Shown: positions 62,726 through 64,000 of the stretch, piece by piece
Position numbering within the stretch: the first letter of the stretch is position 1
Layout: every line of letters begins with the position of its first letter
Origin: Rhodanobacter thiooxydans
GTDB lineage: Bacteria > Pseudomonadota > Gammaproteobacteria > Xanthomonadales > Rhodanobacteraceae
Reading direction: 5' to 3'
Assembly (NCBI RefSeq): GCF_021545845.1
Contig: NZ_CP088923.1
Span: 3,596,001 to 3,660,000 of the forward strand
Length of the DNA stretch: 64,000 nucleotides
Position numbers and translations under genes: made by a program
The notes under the pieces: generated by a model
The model's input: only the letters and a program-made list of their open reading frames with translations
The model's database searches: none
Told to the model about the DNA's origin: nothing

Positions 62726-64000
62726 ATGCGCCGTCTCCCCCTCACCCTGCTTGCCGCCGGCCTGCTGGCCAGCGGCATCGCCAGCGCCGCTACCACGATC
62801 CCCGTCGCGGCCGTAAAGACGGCCGAACAACTGCGCGACCAGGCGCTGCACGACGACACCGCGTACAAGGTCACCGCGTCGCTGACCACCGAGGTCGGCG
62901 CGCGCCTGCCCGGCAGCGCGGCCGACCGCCGCGCGGTCGAGTGGGCCGTGGCGAAGTTCAAGGAGCTCGGCTACGACAAGGTCTACACCGAGCCGGTGAC
63001 GTACCCGTTGTGGGTCCGCCGCAGCGAGCACGCCGCGATCGTGGCGCCGTTTCCGCAGCCGCTGACGCTGACCGCACTAGGCTATTCGCCCGGCACGCCG
63101 AAGGGCGGGCTGAGCGCCGAGGTGGTGAGGTTCGACAGCCTCGACGCGCTGAAGGCGGCCGACCCGGCCAGCGTCAAGGGCCGGATCGTCTACGTCGACT
63201 ACCGTATGCAGCGCGCGAAGGACGGCCACGGCTACGGCATGGGCTCGGCGGTACGCGTGGCCGGCCCGGTGCTCGCCGCGGAGAAGGGCGCGGCCGGCTA
63301 TCTCTTGCGCTCGGCCGGCACCGACGTACACGAACGCGCGCCGCACACCGGCGTCGCCGGCTTCCGCGACTCGACCAAGGCGATCCCCGCCGCCGCGCTG
63401 GCCAACCCCGACGCCGACCAGCTCACCCGCGTGCTGGCCTACGGCAAACCGGTCACGCTGAAGCTCGACCTCGACTGCGGCGTGGTCGGCGAGTACACCG
63501 GCGCCAACGTGATCGGCGAGATCACCGGTCGCAAGCACCCCGACCAGGTGGTGGCGATCGGCGGCCACCTCGACTCGTGGGACCTGGGCACCGGCGCGAT
63601 CGACGACGGCGCTGGCGTGGCCATCGCGATGGCCGCCGGCAAGCTGATCCGCGAGCTGCCGCAGCGCCCCGACCGCACCATCCGGGTGATCGCGTTCGCC
63701 AACGAGGAGATGGGCCTGTGGGGCGGTCGCGCCTACGCCGACAAGCACGCGAAGGAGGTGGCGAAGTTCCAGCTCGGCACCGAGTCGGACTTCGGCGCCG
63801 GCCCGATCTGGCGCATGAGCGCCAGCGTGAAGCCCGCGGCACGCGACGCCATCGCGCAGATCGCCAGGGTGCTGGAGCCGGTCGGCGTGGCCTACGACAC
63901 CGAGCGCCCCGGCGGCGGCGGTTCGGACCTGTCGCAGATGCACGCCAAGGGCATGGCCGCGCTGTCGCTGACCCAGGACGGCACCAGGTACTTCGACTGG
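62726..64000 (+). CDS. Exported M28-family metallopeptidase (5' part, runs off the window)
   Basis: At least 425 residues are encoded with no stop before the right edge. A signal peptide (MRRLPLTLLAAGLLASGIAS, cleavage near ASAA) is followed by a PA-like insert domain (residues about 110-240) and an M28 zinc peptidase domain: GGHLDSWDLGTGAIDDGAGV supplies His and Asp ligands and IAFANEEMGLWGGRAYADKH the catalytic Glu pair; TESDFGAGPIW gives a further ligand. This layout is that of carboxypeptidase Q/plasma glutamate carboxypeptidase-like aminopeptidases. GCGGAG lies 7 bases before the ATG. The last ligand His is outside the window. Confidence 0.9.
   Translation, partial: MRRLPLTLLAAGLLASGIASAATTIPVAAVKTAEQLRDQALHDDTAYKVTASLTTEVGARLPGSAADRRAVEWAVAKFKELGYDKVYTEPVTYPLWVRRSEHAAIVAPFPQPLTLTALGYSPGTPKGGLSAEVVRFDSLDALKAADPASVKGRIVYVDYRMQRAKDGHGYGMGSAVRVAGPVLAAEKGAAGYLLRSAGTDVHERAPHTGVAGFRDSTKAIPAAALANPDADQLTRVLAYGKPVTLKLDLDCGVVGEYTGANVIGEITGRKHPDQVVAIGGHLDSWDLGTGAIDDGAGVAIAMAAGKLIRELPQRPDRTIRVIAFANEEMGLWGGRAYADKHAKEVAKFQLGTESDFGAGPIWRMSASVKPAARDAIAQIARVLEPVGVAYDTERPGGGGSDLSQMHAKGMAALSLTQDGTRYFDW

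Overview
This window looks like the chromosome of a GC-rich gammaproteobacterium of the Xanthomonadales, most likely Rhodanobacteraceae (Rhodanobacter/Dyella type). The reasons are the core gene set (901-residue ppc, metK, a SAH riboswitch in front of ahcY, ilvE, metF, trmB, DUF3228, TonB receptor with PepSY partner), very high GC with short spacers, and several families of intergenic palindromes. The genus is inferred from gene flavour, not from an rRNA.

Layout. 1-2.1 kb: remnant of a TonB receptor, a PepSY membrane protein and a CDP-alcohol phosphatidyltransferase gene cut off by an IS66 remnant. 2.1-4.8 kb: the degraded IS66 element, split by an intact-looking antisense group II intron whose ends can be placed to the base. 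4.98-24.3 kb: an accessory island whose codon use is visibly less GC-biased than the flanks. It has sixteen genes on the minus strand, almost all overlapping or a few bases apart, so one long operon is likely. A near-consensus sigma-54 promoter lies at its head, with two operator-like repeats two helical turns apart upstream. A PrpR-type sigma-54 activator is encoded near its tail. The genes encode an Asp/Glu-racemase-fold protein, an NTF2-like protein, a class III CoA-transferase, an HMG-CoA-lyase-type lyase, a YCF48 propeller, an RND/MmpL transporter, DUF1302 and DUF1329 envelope proteins, hydantoinase/oxoprolinase HyuA and HyuB, an isochorismatase-fold amidase, a lipoprotein, a LeuC/LeuD-type hydratase, the activator and a VOC protein. 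I infer catabolism of a hydrophobic cyclic amide or imide: ring opening, amide hydrolysis, hydration, CoA activation and retro-Claisen cleavage, with envelope proteins for handling the substrate. A frameshifted enoyl-CoA hydratase pseudogene marks the right border.

25.6-60.3 kb: core genes. The activated-methyl cycle is spread here (metK, SAH riboswitch plus ahcY, metF). Other genes are dusB, a diguanylate cyclase, a Fic protein, uup (with a palindromic repeat inserted in frame), GST, ppc, ilvE, a two-component pair, rimK with a RimB-like protein, tRNA-Gly(CCC), a DUF6600 envelope protein, trmB, an SLC13 permease, a nucleotide-sugar dehydrogenase, AtoE, a decayed macA/macB remnant, a FAH-family hydrolase and mscL. 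Many spacers are filled by a CCTCCCCTGC/GCAGGGGAGG palindrome family and a GGAGCCCGCT palindrome family.

60.3-64 kb: an IS4-family element sits exactly in the loop of a palindromic repeat, followed by about 0.9 kb of mosaic inverted repeats and the 5' part of an exported M28 peptidase that runs off the window.
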